Positions 21,393-35,100 of a DNA stretch of 44,258 nt are shown in pieces (position 1 is the stretch's first letter; each line of letters begins with the position of its first letter). The notes beneath the pieces are model-generated. The model saw nothing but the letters and a program-made list of their open reading frames with translations. It had not been told where the DNA came from and did not search any database. Source of the stretch: Ectocarpus siliculosus (Eukaryota > Sar > Phaeophyceae > Ectocarpales > Ectocarpaceae); assembly GCA_000310025.1 (NCBI GenBank), contig FN649749.1, forward strand, positions 3,172,187-3,216,444, in the 5' to 3' direction. Position numbers and translations under genes: made by a program.

Positions 21393-23851
21393 GAGGGGGG
21401 GGGGGTTAGGGTAGCGATGTGTGGGTGTATTTATTTAGTTAGCTCGACCGCCGTTACCGGCTGGCCGATGACATCATGTCAGTCTTGTGGCGAGACGAAA
21501 CACGTTTTTGTGTGCGTGAGAGATGCACGCAGATTGATGCAGAGTCAGGGACTGCAACCTCTGCGAGTTCTTTTCCATGTTTCGGACAGGAGTTCTTTTT
21601 AAGTCAAAGGCAAGGCCGTAGGGTGAGCAGGCAGGCGAAGGGTGGTGCACGGGGTTTCGAAAACAGTGGTGCAGAGTTCTCTGGTGCTTGCACTCGGATT
21701 CTGCTTCGATGCCATTTCATTCTCGAACGAGATACAATCCGTTTGTTGGTTACTCGTCCCAGCGTTGGTTATTCCTGGCGGTAGGGTATCATCGAACGTG
21801 CGATATTCCGGAAAAATAAGAGAAGAATGTTCTCCGAGAATGGTACGCAAGTAGCAAACGGTCGTGTGTTCGCACCTGGGCTCGTGTGCACATCTCCGCG
21901 TTCACGTTCTGCTGTGCACGGATGTCCCACCAAGTTGTGTAGTCCGGTAGTCCTTCAAGGCTCGGTCGTTCTCGTTCTCGCGAACGCTAATGACCCTAGG
22001 CATTCGGTTGAAAGTTGATTTAGTCGGTGGATCGGATAACGACCCCCCAGTCTTTCGTCCGCTTGTGTGATTGGGTTGCAAAGGTCTTGCGGTTAGGGTT
22101 TGGGTTGGGTAAGGGTTCTCCGAAGGAGCCCCCTGGAGGAGTTCTGGGTGGCGTGGGTGGCACGCATTCGCGGGCTACTCATACAAGCCAAAGGTAGCCA
22201 GCCGTTCCGCATCGCGGGCAGCTGCATGCACCGCTCGAAGGCATTCTCATGAGCCACAAGAGCAAAAGACGCAGCGTATCCATGGTCGACCTTTGATACG
22301 ATGCGCTTAGCCTTGCTCGTGCGGCGACGACGGAACCGTCGACGCCTTTGCTCCCACGGTGGTGCCAAATGCCTACCTTTGGTCTGTAGGGTTTCCAATG
22401 TATCCCTCTCCCGGGTCTACTCCTCTAGCCTGGCCAGGTGCGTTCCGCGTCGCCTCGAGCGTCTTTGGTCATGTATGGGATCTGGGGTCGAGTTTGGTCT
22501 CGACTCATTGTAAGTATTTGTCGTGAAGAACGCATGGTTACTGTTATTGTGCGATGTAGTCACTTTACTGGTTTTGAAAACACGCTGTTGGTTGTATGAC
22601 GGATGCACGAGGATTTGCCCGCCTTGCTGTGCCTGAAAGCATGTTCTTGGAGAACTTGCGAATAGCTTGAGTTGGAGAGGTGGGGCAGCTATGTGGTTTC
22701 TAATGTAATTCCCGTTTTCTTTTTTTCGTCTCGAAACGACCCGTGTGTGCCTGTCTCTGCCTCTTAGTTGGCTTGCGTGTGACCGGCTGGGATATGTGCT
22801 CCTCCTATCCCAACGTCACACCTCTGCCATCGTTGGTACAGTTTTGGAAGTGATCCACGTGGAACAAGGTACATTCGTGCGATGTACAGAGCGATCTGGG
22901 CACCCGACGTCTTGAACGGGAATTGACTCCTTGTCTTGGCGAGGTTGATTAGGACGGGCCTGGGCTTGACGGCTTTTCCCTTTTTGTTGCGTGCGTTCAG
23001 CGGGTGCCACACCAAAATGTAGAAAAAATAAAAAATTCTCAAGGAATTCCCTTCAAGAACGCTCTTTAGTCTGACATCCAAAATTGACGGGATGACAACA
23101 CACGCCGAAAACGAGATTCTACGGAATCTCACCTGGAGCATCAAAGTAGGCTGGACAAACTACGCGTAGAGGTGTGAAAGAAAACCTCATGGTCAAGGTG
23201 GCGGATTCAAATCCTGCTCAAACATGTAGGAAGCGAGTTTTCGAGGAAATACAATACTGGTTGCACCAGGTCCAGTCGGGCGTGGGTTGGGTACATTCAG
23301 TTGGCTATAACTGAGGCTAATCAATCCGGTAGCCACAAACTACACATCGAACGGCGCCTTGGAACCGTTTCATGGAGAAATTATTATGTTTCGTGGGACA
23401 AATACCTGCTACATGTTGATGCGGTGGCATCTCTGGACCCTATCGCCACTCGCAGTCGTGCACAACTGCATGGTACTCTGTTTATTCACGTTTTAACAGT
23501 ATTGGCCGAGTCTAGCTGTTGAAACAGACCCTAACGCTTGTGAAAGAGGGAATAGTTCTCGGTGAACGTTGGGGAGACTACGCGATTAAAACTTGCGAGG
23601 ATGATCTCCACACGTTGGAACCCCGGAATTTCCGAACCCTTGGACGATGTGTGTTCACATCTGTTCTATCTACTGTTGCGGTGGTATGCCGTCAACCCCC
23701 TCCCGTTCAGTATTTGCTCGCTTTCACGAGAAGGATTTCCACCGAACGGCGTTGGCAGTCGTGGTTAACATCTACCAGAGGGATGACGAAATTCGTTTTT
23801 TACGAGCATGTTCTTCGTGAACCATGAAAAAGGGGACTAACGCAATGAATG
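21393..23851. other. Convergent intergenic region between PIGC and gene B
   Basis: It holds the 3' untranslated regions of both genes and no exon I can support. A minus-strand frame of about 100 codons at 22093-22398 has no flanking splice sites or family resemblance. GGTTAGGGTTTGGGTTGGG-like words near 22090-22112 are telomere-like but degenerate. Confidence 0.5.
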
Positions 23852-24810
23852 CTATGCCGCGGAGGCATTTTCGGCTGTCTCGCGGCCGCCACCCGCCACT
23901 CCCTCCGTTACGGTATTGAGGTGTTGGGCAGACCCGGTTTGTGCGGCCTTGTGCATGGCTTCGTGGAAGGACTTTGGTCCCTGAAACGATGCAAACAAAA
24001 ACGGAAAGGAACCAAGAACAAGAGGGTTAGGGGCAGGTATTGCGCGACGACGTGAGAACAACTCCCATGCCCCGGAACAAGGCGCCTCGGGCAAAAAGGA
24101 ACTAGGCCTCTGGCCCTGGATGAAAGTGGAACGCGGGAGCTACTGTCATTGGCGGCGGGGTGATCACCGGCAGCAAACCGCCGAACCTTGAGGCCCCTCT
24201 TGGATAACACGTTACAGGACATGTTGAGTATTGATTTCCTTGAAGGGTTCTTTCCTGTTCCCCTGTCGATGATGATCAAAAGAGAGCGCTTTCGAAACCG
24301 AGGGAAACCTTCTAGAATGCCAGGAATCCGGTGTCTACATACATGCTGGTCTGTAGTCGCGACGGATACCACAGTACTTCTTGGTAGGCGGCGTGACCTA
24401 CAGGCCCAACCGGCACCGCACCTTGGACCTCTTTGGTGACAGCACGGATTTGATGAAGTCCTGCTCAGGCGTCGTCGCATACGGGTTTTCCCTCACGATC
24501 GGGATGAACTCCTCCGGGCGCTCCCACTGGGGATCCCCTGTGAAGGTATTGACGTAGTAGACAGCCCCGGTGGTGGGGTCGATCTCGTCCAGCCACATGG
24601 GCGGCTCCCATTGGCTCATCCCCGACGTCGCATTGAAGTAGTATACTGTCCAAGAACGAGAGGGGAAGGTACTGGGAAGTCAAGACAGTGAAAGGAACAA
24701 GTCTGGGAACGACGTCGCGGGTGACGACGACGACGACGACGGCGACAAAACAACAAGGAGAAGAACAAGAAGAAGAAACGACGAAGAACAAGAACAACAA
24801 CAAGAACAAG

Positions 24811-24861
<51 letters not shown>

Positions 24862-26133
24862 AGCAACAACAACCACAGCTAAAGCGTGTTGTGCTCGGTC
24901 ATCCCATCAACCATGCAAAGGAAGAACGGAGTGCCGGAGACTCCAAACAAATCTAACCGAACCTGATCCATCTTCGTCCTTGAGCTCGTGCCAGCATTCT
25001 CCCTCATCCGCGGCCTCCCCGAAAACCCCTCCTCCCCCTTCCCCTCCCCCGCCACCGCTGTCATCGAGCCCCCCTCGAGATGCGCGGCCGCCGGTTACGG
25101 AAGAACGCCTCCGACCAGCGGCAGATTTTTTCCTGCGAGAAGAGGTTTGTGGAGAGTGGTGAGGTGGGGATGTCGGGGGGGGGAGTTGGTTGTTGTTGCT
25201 TGCCCCGGGGTTGGGCGTGTACCTTAGAAGCAGATATCAAACAATTGGACTAGTCAGCGGTGACTACAGTAGTGAAATTGTTTGATGTCGGCTTCTGTAG
25301 TATACAGTAGTGCCCGGGGGTATTACATTGGTTTTTCCCGGTGTTTGTGGTTTGTTTAGCTTGACGTTGTCGATCTGAACCTGGCAGTTCGAAGTTAGGT
25401 GCGTGGTTTCGCTCACCTGTTACTCTTAGCCGACGACGGGCGTCTGGTGGCGTCCGGGTCGGTCTCTTCGGCCCCGACGGTGACGATGTACTGGTGCTTC
25501 TTGTCTCTTGTCACGCACCACCCGGTCCCTTGGTTTGAATCGAGAACAGAAAGAAACGTTGTCCGAAGGAAGACGGCTTGTCTTGTGTGTGGAAAACAAT
25601 CGTGCGTAGGTGATGGAGAGCGGCCAACGCCACGACAGCGTTAGTGCACTGTGTTTTGTCTTGGTCCATTGTGTTGACAAATGCTTCTCATTTCTCGTAG
25701 AAGGTGTCCCGTTTGAGGGTATGTATAGTTGTGTGCACCTACGGCTTCATCTCCTCTTCACAGGGGGTTCCATCTATCGCCCCCAAAGCATCTTCTTACC
25801 CTTTTCTTTTCGCTCCTCCGAGGCGTCGTCCGGCTTCTCCGCCTCTCCCTCCTCGTTTCTCTTCTCGCCTTCACTACCGCCACCATTCCCCTCCGCCGGA
25901 GTAGATTCGGATGCCGCTGTGTCTTTGCTTTGTGATGACGAGGGGGAGGAAGAGGATGATGGTGGGTCCTGGCGGGCTTTTTCCTTTGCTCTTTTGTGCC
26001 ATCGCACCTTATACCAGTCGCCAACCTCGGCCAGAACTTCCACCTGGAGGGGTTTAGAATTGTCGTTGTTGTAGTTGTAGTTGTAGTTGTAGTTGTAGTT
26101 GTTGTTGCTGTTGTTGTTGTTGTTGTCGTTGTT

Positions 26134-26164
<31 letters not shown>

Positions 26165-29100
26165 ATGTTGTTGTTGCTGTTGTTGTTGTTAGTTATTGCG
26201 TTGTTGCTGCTCATGTAGTGTTGGTGTTGTTTTTGGTGTTTTGTCGCTACTTGGTCGTTTCTTTTCTCGATAGACAACTATTGCTGTGGTCTGACGGCGG
26301 TTCACGATGGCTAATGTGCGTGTCCATCCAAACCCCGAGACGAGTATATCCAACTGCTGTTGCCCACACCGGTCTTCATCAGGCCCCGTGGCCTCGAACC
26401 AATTAATTATTTAGGGGGTCGTCTCTAGTTGGAATCCTACTTTACCACCCGCCGGTAAACGCGAAAATATCTTCGTCATACCGTTTGTGTTATCCTGCGC
26501 GTCGCTTAAAACCCCTCCAAAGTCCGTACCCGTTCAAAGCAATACTATCCCACACAAAGCGTTTGTTCGACCTAGCGCTCATCCGAGAATGTGGTCGAGT
26601 GGCTCGTCCCCTCGAAAACGCGTGCACGTGACTCGGCACAATAACCCCCTACCCTCAACCGCGCGCCTTCCCACACTCGAGTACCAAGGAAAATAGCGTG
26701 ACACAGAGGGGAGGAATCCCCTCCCGTGGGCCTCAAGCCTCACAAACGGAAAATCGACTCACCTCCTTGGTTGCGATGAGATACCCGACCACCTTCGCCT
26801 CTCTGATTGGCTCCGCCCTAACGTTGTGGAGCTTGGTGATTCGCCCGTTGAGGTAACGCTTGGGTGTTGCATCGTCATCGTTATCTCCATCACCACCTCC
26901 CACGTTCGTGGTGGCGCCCGCCTGACTGCTCCTCCGCCTGAAACAGCAGTCAAGAGACAACATCAAAACGCGTAAGGTAGACCATACTGGTTTTGCCTTC
27001 GTTCAAATACGAGAGTGAAACGCATTCAATCTCCCTCGATTTATTTGTCTGAGGAAAGTTGCATTATCCCACCTGCACGAACGAAGTTTTCGGTTTCGGA
27101 CTTCCTTTTCGAAGACTGGTACCCACGCACCCCTTCAAACGACACGCCAAAAGTGTCGTCGAACGGACGTTTTTCGAAGCTACTGTAATCGTGACAACAT
27201 TTGCTCCAAGTCCATGCGGATGGTGGTTGATAGCACACAGGGATACCTCCAGAATGAGCAGACTGTTTTACGTCGTTAGTGGCGCTTAATCGGATCCACA
27301 TCGTCACGCCCACACCATCCATCTACTGGAACAAAATTCTGTAGATATACTCGGTCTTTGCTTTCCTACCTTTGCGCAGCAGCACCCCCGGTGGAAGACC
27401 TTCTCCTGCGGTACCTGTCGGCGTCGCCAGGATCGGATTTTGTGTCCAGGCCACCGGTGCCCTGGCCGCCGGCCGAAACAATAGAGAGAGAAACGTCGAT
27501 CACAGCAGAGGGGAAAATCAAAAGTCAAGTGTGGGATTGTATGGAGTCGCACTATTTTGGGTGGTGCCGCCTGATGGCGGCTTCATGGAAAGCGTTGGAA
27601 AGCCTTGCCTCTTTTCTCGTCTCTGTCTTCCTTGTCGCGAAGTTAACTCGCAGTCTGTGCGGTCGTCCGCTTCGTTTAGCGGGAACACAACGCAAAGAAT
27701 ACCGTCGAAGTCATCGGTGGCCGACCGCTAAGTGTTCCGAGACTGCACGAGAGGCGGCAGTTGTGCTATTAATTCGTGCCGCTGCGCAAGGTATGCAACT
27801 ATTTTCAGGTATATCAGCGTTACTACGCTGACGGAAAGACATGTAATGCAGGTAGCAGATAGAAGGCAGGACGACAGTGCGTCATGCCCGCAACTGGTTT
27901 TGCGTCCCTAGGCTTCAAGAGTGCTGAACTCATGCAACCTAGATATGAAACAGTTGCATCTTCCACTCGGTGGCACATCGGTGGTACATCGGTTTCTGTC
28001 TCTCCCCTCACCGAAGCATAGGACCATTCATCGTCCGAGCCATACGTAGTTGCACCGCCCCCGACATTGTCGAGATCCCCCTCCGTGAACTCCCAAACGT
28101 CCGCAGGGTCTTTGGTGCCTTCTTCTCCGGCGGCGGCGTTGCCGGCGGCGCCAGAAGAAGGGTTTGCGTCAGAAGCGCTGCCGTCCGAGGTTTTTCAGCC
28201 AAGCGAGACATCCGGGACAAAGCACAGAGAAATGGGAATGGGGCACTGATATTATACGTTTTTGATGCTATTGTCGTGTTTCGTTGCTGTTGTTGTCGTT
28301 GCCTTCGCCTCAACAGAAGGTTCCGCCTTCTGTCCTATACACCTTTTCATGGTCACAAGTTCACCAAAAAAGAGAAAAGGGAATGTGGTTAGATTCCGCG
28401 GTGATGTTCTTTGGAGAGACATTTTGTGGTGCCCCGAGAGACGGGTTTCGATGTGAAGGTGGCACCGAACCCACAACTACCACCACCAACACCAGCGTCA
28501 CCAACAGCAATGACAACAACAACGTGGAAATATTCGAGATATGAATGATATCAACATTTACCTCGGATAAACCAAGCCACAAATAGCAACCCCCACAACC
28601 ACCCATCGCCAATAAACAAGAGAATGCAGACCATACTCAAGCAACCTCTCCACAAAACTAACCTGACACGAATTCCGTCACCGGCTGGCTCGGGTTGGGT
28701 GGGTACGCTGTACACGCGGATCGACGGAACCTTTTCGGAAACCCGGACACCTGCGGCACAACCCGAACGGTGGGGGGAGATGACGTCATCAGTACACTTG
28801 ACCAATGTGTCAAGCGCAAAGGTCTGAAATCGAATCGTAGAAAAATGAGTCAGCCATGAAGTAGCGCTGTGGTTTGGGTTGTCGTGATTTGTTACTGACT
28901 TGTTGATGATGATGACATCACCTTGCAACCGGAGATGAAAGGACACCGAGAACGTACAGACGTTTCCTTCACCACCCGTCACTATATTGCGTGACATTAT
29001 CGATCGAACACGTGCTTGTTGTGATACCGGGGTTTTCGTGGTGTTTGTGGTGCTTTTCACACTCGCTGTTGCTTAAGATGTTGCTGCGGGTACAGCATTG

Positions 29101-32100
29101 TAGGAAACAATGTGTTTGAACAGGCCTTCCTAGCCCCGTTTGAGTTCGTGACAAAGTATTATGTAGGAGGCGTTGTGCGAGGACCTCTACCAGTTGTACA
29201 TCTTGGACGACGAACGACCGCGAAAAATATTGCCAGCCGGCGGTCGTTGTATGAGGGGGTGAAACAGGACGTCCAAGCCAGGCACCACGACCGTGGTGTG
29301 AAGCTACCTGAGTCGTCCGTCGCTGCTGCGCCGTTGTTGGTAGTGTTGCTCCCGCCCTTTCCCGCGGTGGGAGACTAGCAGCATTTCAAGTGGCCATGGG
29401 AGGACAACGAACGGCGGCCAGACGAGGGACAAAGGGAAATATTGCGTAGGTGCCCCGAGACATGTACCACGTGGCACTAACATGAAGTTTACGGTAATCT
29501 CTTGCATCGTCTACTCAAGCACCACACGCCTACCTGCTTGCCGGTATTGCCTTCCGTTGGCGTGGTAGAAGGTGATCGGGGGCGAGACCCGATGCTCGCC
29601 CTCCTTCCCGAGCCAAGGGGATTGCCGCCGCCCCCGACACTGCCCTCTCGTCTTCCGGGCGTTTCGTTCTCCGTTCTGATGCGATCGAGGTTAACCGGTT
29701 GGTAGGACCTGACATTTGCGGTTGTCAGCGCGCGGGCAGCAGCGGTGGGAAACACATTGGACGGATCAGGACGGACATGAACGTTATTTTCTTTGTCGAA
29801 GTACGAGCAGTGGTGAATAGAGAGTGAATGAGTATAGCTGAAGTCAACCGTGCTTTGGTCGTCATGAAATTGCTGGACACGACTTGAGTATCACCTTTCT
29901 GAAAAAATGTGCGGAAAAGAGGAAGACAAGAGGGTGGGGATACATCCAGGCTGGAACGTTGTCTGCCAGCATGATTCGCTTCTTGCAGCGAACGGCCTCT
30001 ACTTCTAATGTGTCTTGGTGTGTTTCGAAATTTGGGGTAGTTTCTGAGATACACCGATATTTTTTATATTACCTAGTCGTGTAGCACACCCAGCACGAGT
30101 TTGACGTGGGCTCGTTCGGACGCTTGCACACCACGCACACCCAGGCCCCTTCCGAGGGGGTCCCCTGCGCGTGCATCGTGCGTCGCCGCTGGGCCTGCCA
30201 GTCGTGAGAAGTCCAAAAGCAACCAACACGAGAAGGGAGCAAGAGAGAGGATTTGGTGACCCAAAAAAGGATTTTTGCACAGGTCCGTCGACGATGTGTA
30301 TCTTTCACGTGACAGAGGGCTTCACCGCACTAGGCGCGTTCCATCATACGTCTCTTCCCTCCATCCTGTGGTGCTTGCCTTAGGTTTTCCACGCGAGAAG
30401 ACACAAGAGAGTGTTGATCCTAGCCCTTGGTCGAAACCTGACATACCTTCTCTTTCCCGCCCCCTTCGGCACTGCTCGTAGCCGCTTCCTTCCCTTCCTG
30501 GGCTGCCGCTCTGCTCATCCTCCTCCAGTACCAGCTGTTCGTTTTCTCCATTCCAGGTGGTGCCGCTCCACCGCCGCCGCTACCTCCCCCGTCTTCCGTG
30601 CCAGCGATGGAGCTACTGCGGAACTGCACGGATGGCTTCGCGTGCCCAGCTTGAGTCTGGGATCTGCGATGCCGTGCTTCCTCAACCTGTGTTACCGGAG
30701 AAAATTGACGGGGAGGGGGGGGAAGCCAGCTGTGGCATGAGCCGATAGCTTATTCTGATGGCCAGGTTTCTCGAGAGCATGAACCTCCATGCTCCTTTTG
30801 TATACCAACAACCATTACCGAGTGCTCTTCGATTTCACAGGTGCTTTGGTCATAGATCAATAGGCGGACGTTGACCAAGCAGTAGAACACAGAATTGTCG
30901 GTATCATCCACTTTTCCTCGCGTGCGCCTTCTGGTCATACAGAACGTCGCACGCGTTCTCCACCTTCTTGTACCGCCTGACCGGTGCAATGTGAGACCCA
31001 GCACCGTAGCAGTAGGAAAGACAAACACGGACTAAACGACATCCCCAAGAGCTTCGTTCTCGCCTGGGCCTTCGCCTTCTCCGCGGCAGACCCACCGATG
31101 CCATCGCTCTGGAATCCCGACACCTGTACGCAAGACACCACAACACGCATCGGACAAAGAACGCAGGTGGTAAGAAGATTTGCATTGCCATACACCCGAC
31201 CGTCTTCTCGGGCCACTGAACGTAGCGTTTGCGTTTCTATACTGTGGACCAGCACTGTGAACGTGCGACCCCTCCTCGAATTCCAGATGGTGGTTTTACA
31301 TGGAAAAAAACGACGTCGACACGTCTAGTCTAGCATGGGCAATATGGTAAGCGGCGGTGTCGTGATCCCCGTTCGTCTGGAAGACGCTCGCGTAGTTTCT
31401 CTCGCCTTCTGTCGAGGGGGCGACGTCGATGCGCTCTCCCCTCCCGCCCCGCCGCTCCCGGCGTCTGCACCGCCACCGCCCGTCGACGGAAGCGTGACGA
31501 CCATCACGGGGTCGCAATATCCGCTCCACCCCCAGGCGCTGGCCGCCCTGACCCGGAACTCGTAGCACGTGCAAGGAGCCAGGTTTTTCTTGCGGCAAGA
31601 CTTGCCGACTACCAGGGTGGGGGAGGTGACCTACGAGTGGCGTCGGGAGGCAAGCCGGGGTGTCAGCGTATCAATACCACGGTTTGCGGGGGATCAGCTT
31701 GGCTGCGGCTTGGATGGGCATGTTGTGGATGTGAACCTTGCGTCTTGATCAATCGAAGTTGAGCTCATACACGATATCTTTGTGTGCGATTCTTCATCGT
31801 GCGTTTCGTGGTCCAGTTCTGATGCCTCAGCCCCGTGCCTTCTCATTTGCGCCTTCGTCAAATTTCATTTTGACACCGAAACCACGCTCTATTAGACGTC
31901 GAGACACGCACCCACTCCGAAGCCGTACGGCCACGCTGCCGCCACTGCAGCTCGAACGCCGTCGTCGAAGGTAGCCCCGCGCAGTGCCACTCAAGTGTAA
32001 CGGTAGACTCTGTCCGGTTGGTGCTCCGCATCTTCGGTCGTGATGGGGGCTGTGTTACGTGGCGTCGTAAATCACGCCAGAGCGCATAGAGGGCGGGGAA

Positions 32101-35100
32101 TGGGGCGGTATCATTCATGCATCAGGCATGGGGTTGTACCATGCTTCCTGAAGTTAAAAGAAAATGCAGACACGCCGTTGTGAAGAGGCCGAAGAAATTA
32201 TGTTTGAGGTGCTGGAGAGTTTCTGTCCTCCTGCACGCCACTTATCAACGGGAGTTGACTCCAATGAATCAAGCGGCACCCGGAGACACGTGTGAGATGT
32301 GTGCACCAGATTTTAGCCCTCCTATGTTACGGAAGTTTTTCTTGCTTGTCCAGCCGGACGACAGAAATCGACGTGCGGTGTTGAAACCAAAGGAGAACCC
32401 CAGGGAAAGCCGTCCGATCCATGGCGTTTCTCTGGTTTCAGGTTTAAGTTTAACCTTAGGCAGGTTTTGGAATCGCCGTACCTGGTGCTTCGAAGTCCCA
32501 GCGGCCGCTGCTGATGTCCGCTTGCTACTGGCCTTGGATTTGTCTTGCTTTTGGGCTTCTCGCCGGAACTCCTCGTAGAAACGCTTGTTAAATTGCCTCA
32601 CCTTGGTGATGCAGGGGACAGTGAAGATTGTCAATACCGCCATCACCACGAAACGAGAAAACTCGGTCACACAAGGACCAGAATCATGGCGATGGTACAC
32701 AATAGCATATGTATGCGGAGGGTTCTCGAGACATTTCTACCCGATTGGCAGTTTGCCGAACCAAATTAGGTTCTACCGAGAAATACCCCGCAACACCCAA
32801 AACAAACATGATTCACTAACCTTCTCGTCTCCGCTGGCCGCGGCTGGTTCTCCGCGGGCGGAAGTCCCGCTCGCTGCGCTTGACTACGGCATCCCCGATG
32901 GAAAACACATAGGTCCGAGACAGGGATGGATCGAGAGCGTTTTTAGACCTGACTCATTGTCTGAGGCATTTTTTTTTCTAAGCGGCAGATGAGACGGCTT
33001 GAGGCAGTCTCGGGATGGCGAACTCCATAGGTGTTAGTTCATCTTCATCGTTTCTACGAGCAATGATGAACAGCGGTGAGTTGTATGTGTTCTTGCAGGC
33101 AACCACCCCAGGCTCCATTCGAAGAGAGGATGGAAGCAGAACAATGCACCACACGGCCTCGGAGATTTGGCGGAAGAGTCAAGGAAAGCATCGCATCACT
33201 TGTCCGGACCTTCTTGCTGCTGCCGCCCCCCGCTCCCGCCGTCGAGCCGGCGGCCGCTCTACCGCCGGCAGCATAAGGTGAAGACCCCCTTGTCGCGCTT
33301 TCACCCCCCGATGGTGAAGCCCCTGCTGCCGTTGGTTGCCGTGCTCCTCCTGGAGACGCCGCCCCCGCGTTGTTGGCGGGCGTCCCTGCTGCGGACCCCT
33401 TCGGATGCTTCCGCAACCTACTCGTTGGCATGGGCAGCAAGTATGGGTTCGGCGGTCGAATGGCACGAGGGTCTCAAGCTTTGAAGAATTATCGCCCTAT
33501 GGACACTTGGTATTTTTTTCTTCCCTTACCGACGAAACAAGTTTGGTTTGTCTTACCTACCCCCACACCTTCCTCTGTATTAATGTATCTCTCTTGCTCT
33601 GTTTCTCTGTCTCTCTCAGGATGCAATGTCTTGTAAAAGCCCTACAATGCTACAGCGAACATCACGCCAGTTCCTCGCAAATTTGCAGCGACAAAACTGC
33701 CGTGGAGAGAAACCATTGCCGGTGACCACGTGTTTCGGAGCTCGGCAGAGTGCATGGCATCAACAGTTAAGCATGGAACGAGTTTCCACAGACTACAGGG
33801 ATCTAGGCAGCTTTATCGCTTTGTTACGGGGGATTTTTCACGTACATGTCGGTTCGGCTAAAGTCTTGGCAGCGCCGTTGTGGGAAGTGCAGGAGGATGC
33901 TGTAGGATTGTCTATATGCTTACCTGTTCAGGGCCTCCTGCTGCCGTTTCCGCTTCACATCGTACTCCGCGCGCTTGTTTGGCTCGATTAAGATATCCTG
34001 TACGATTGAAAATCAGTCAAGGCGGAGAAAATTCCTCTCCAACATGCTTTGTGAGGTGTATTGTATTGCGCGAGAGAGTGCAACGGAACGGCGGTTCAGC
34101 TGTGGGGTTGGTGTTACAGTGGCCAGCCCCTGTCGATCGTTCAAACAGGGGCTCCTCTAAAGAGCAGCAGCATCATCAGTGAGCAGTGTACATTCGTCTG
34201 TTGATTTGTGTAGACGATAAGGAAATGCATCGACGGCAAGTCGCAAGACAAATCCAGCAATCCTAGCTGAAGCACCTATATTACTCAGTGGATGGGCTTT
34301 TTAGACCACATCAAGTGCTGAAAATCGTTGCTAGGGAGGCTCGAGGTTTCTACCTGGCCTTGTTCGTAATAATTTTCGCGCGGGATTCTTTTAAGTCCGG
34401 ATTGCGGCCCCAAGCTGCTGTACGTAGGAAGATGTGGCGATGATTGAAAGAAACGCAAGGAGGAACGACAGCAACGAAACTTACGTGAGCTCCTTGCACA
34501 GCCTGGAAAAGGGTCGACGTAGCCTTGTTCTTGTCAGGATGATATCTGAGCGCCAGCTTCCTATACGCCTTTTTGATTGTCCCCTCATCCGCGGCGGGGT
34601 CTACGCCGAGAGTCAAGTATGGATCCTCCGTTAGCCGGCGCATCGCTGCTCCCAGCACCTATGTGGACCCGACGGCGAAACGATTGAGGGAATTGAAGCT
34701 AAACGAGGTTAGGCCACAATACAGGTAGTCGCGTATTGGTCTTGCTGATATTTTCGTCAATACATTCGTCGAGAAATAAACCAAGTTCATCCACTATCCG
34801 TACATTTTCCCAGGTTTAGCATATGTCACGATGAATCACAGTGCTGTATGACCTACTGCTGATCCTCGCGTTATTCTTATTGCGTATCGTCGTGTGAACC
34901 AATGTTATTCTTGGCACCCTTTCTCACCAGGAACTATTGAAGTTTACATGTATTGCAGTTTGCTATAATTCTCAAAGGCAATGGTTCACGAATCCATCAG
35001 GTACACTTTCACCGCAAAAGAGTGCCCTCTGCTGCCCACCGTATGATATATGCAACGTCAGTAGACATCGCGGTTGACAACCCTGCTCCCTGCCGTGCGA

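Noticed and set aside
22088-22112. Telomere-like TTAGGG/TTTGGG words (also near 3911, 17267 and 21406)
   Set aside because: Only one to three degenerate units each, expected by chance in G-rich sequence.
22093-22398. Minus-strand frame of about 100 codons between PIGC and gene B
   Set aside because: No recognisable domain, no splice partners in phase and ordinary codon use for non-coding sequence here. It could be a decayed transposon piece, but I cannot show it.
24422-25132. Idea that the WW domains belong with gene A, as animal DGCR8 also has a WW domain
   Set aside because: PIGC lies between them on the other strand, and the WW exons connect in phase to the J-domain gene.
25996-26277. 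Poly-Val and poly-Asn open frames through the GTT repeat
   Set aside because: They are produced by the microsatellite itself, which lies upstream of a good acceptor and is treated as intron.
30912-30976. Second J-domain end ([20 protein letters not shown])
   Set aside because: It resembles helix III of a J domain, but no HPD-containing first half precedes it. A GTATGA donor inside it gives the better phase.
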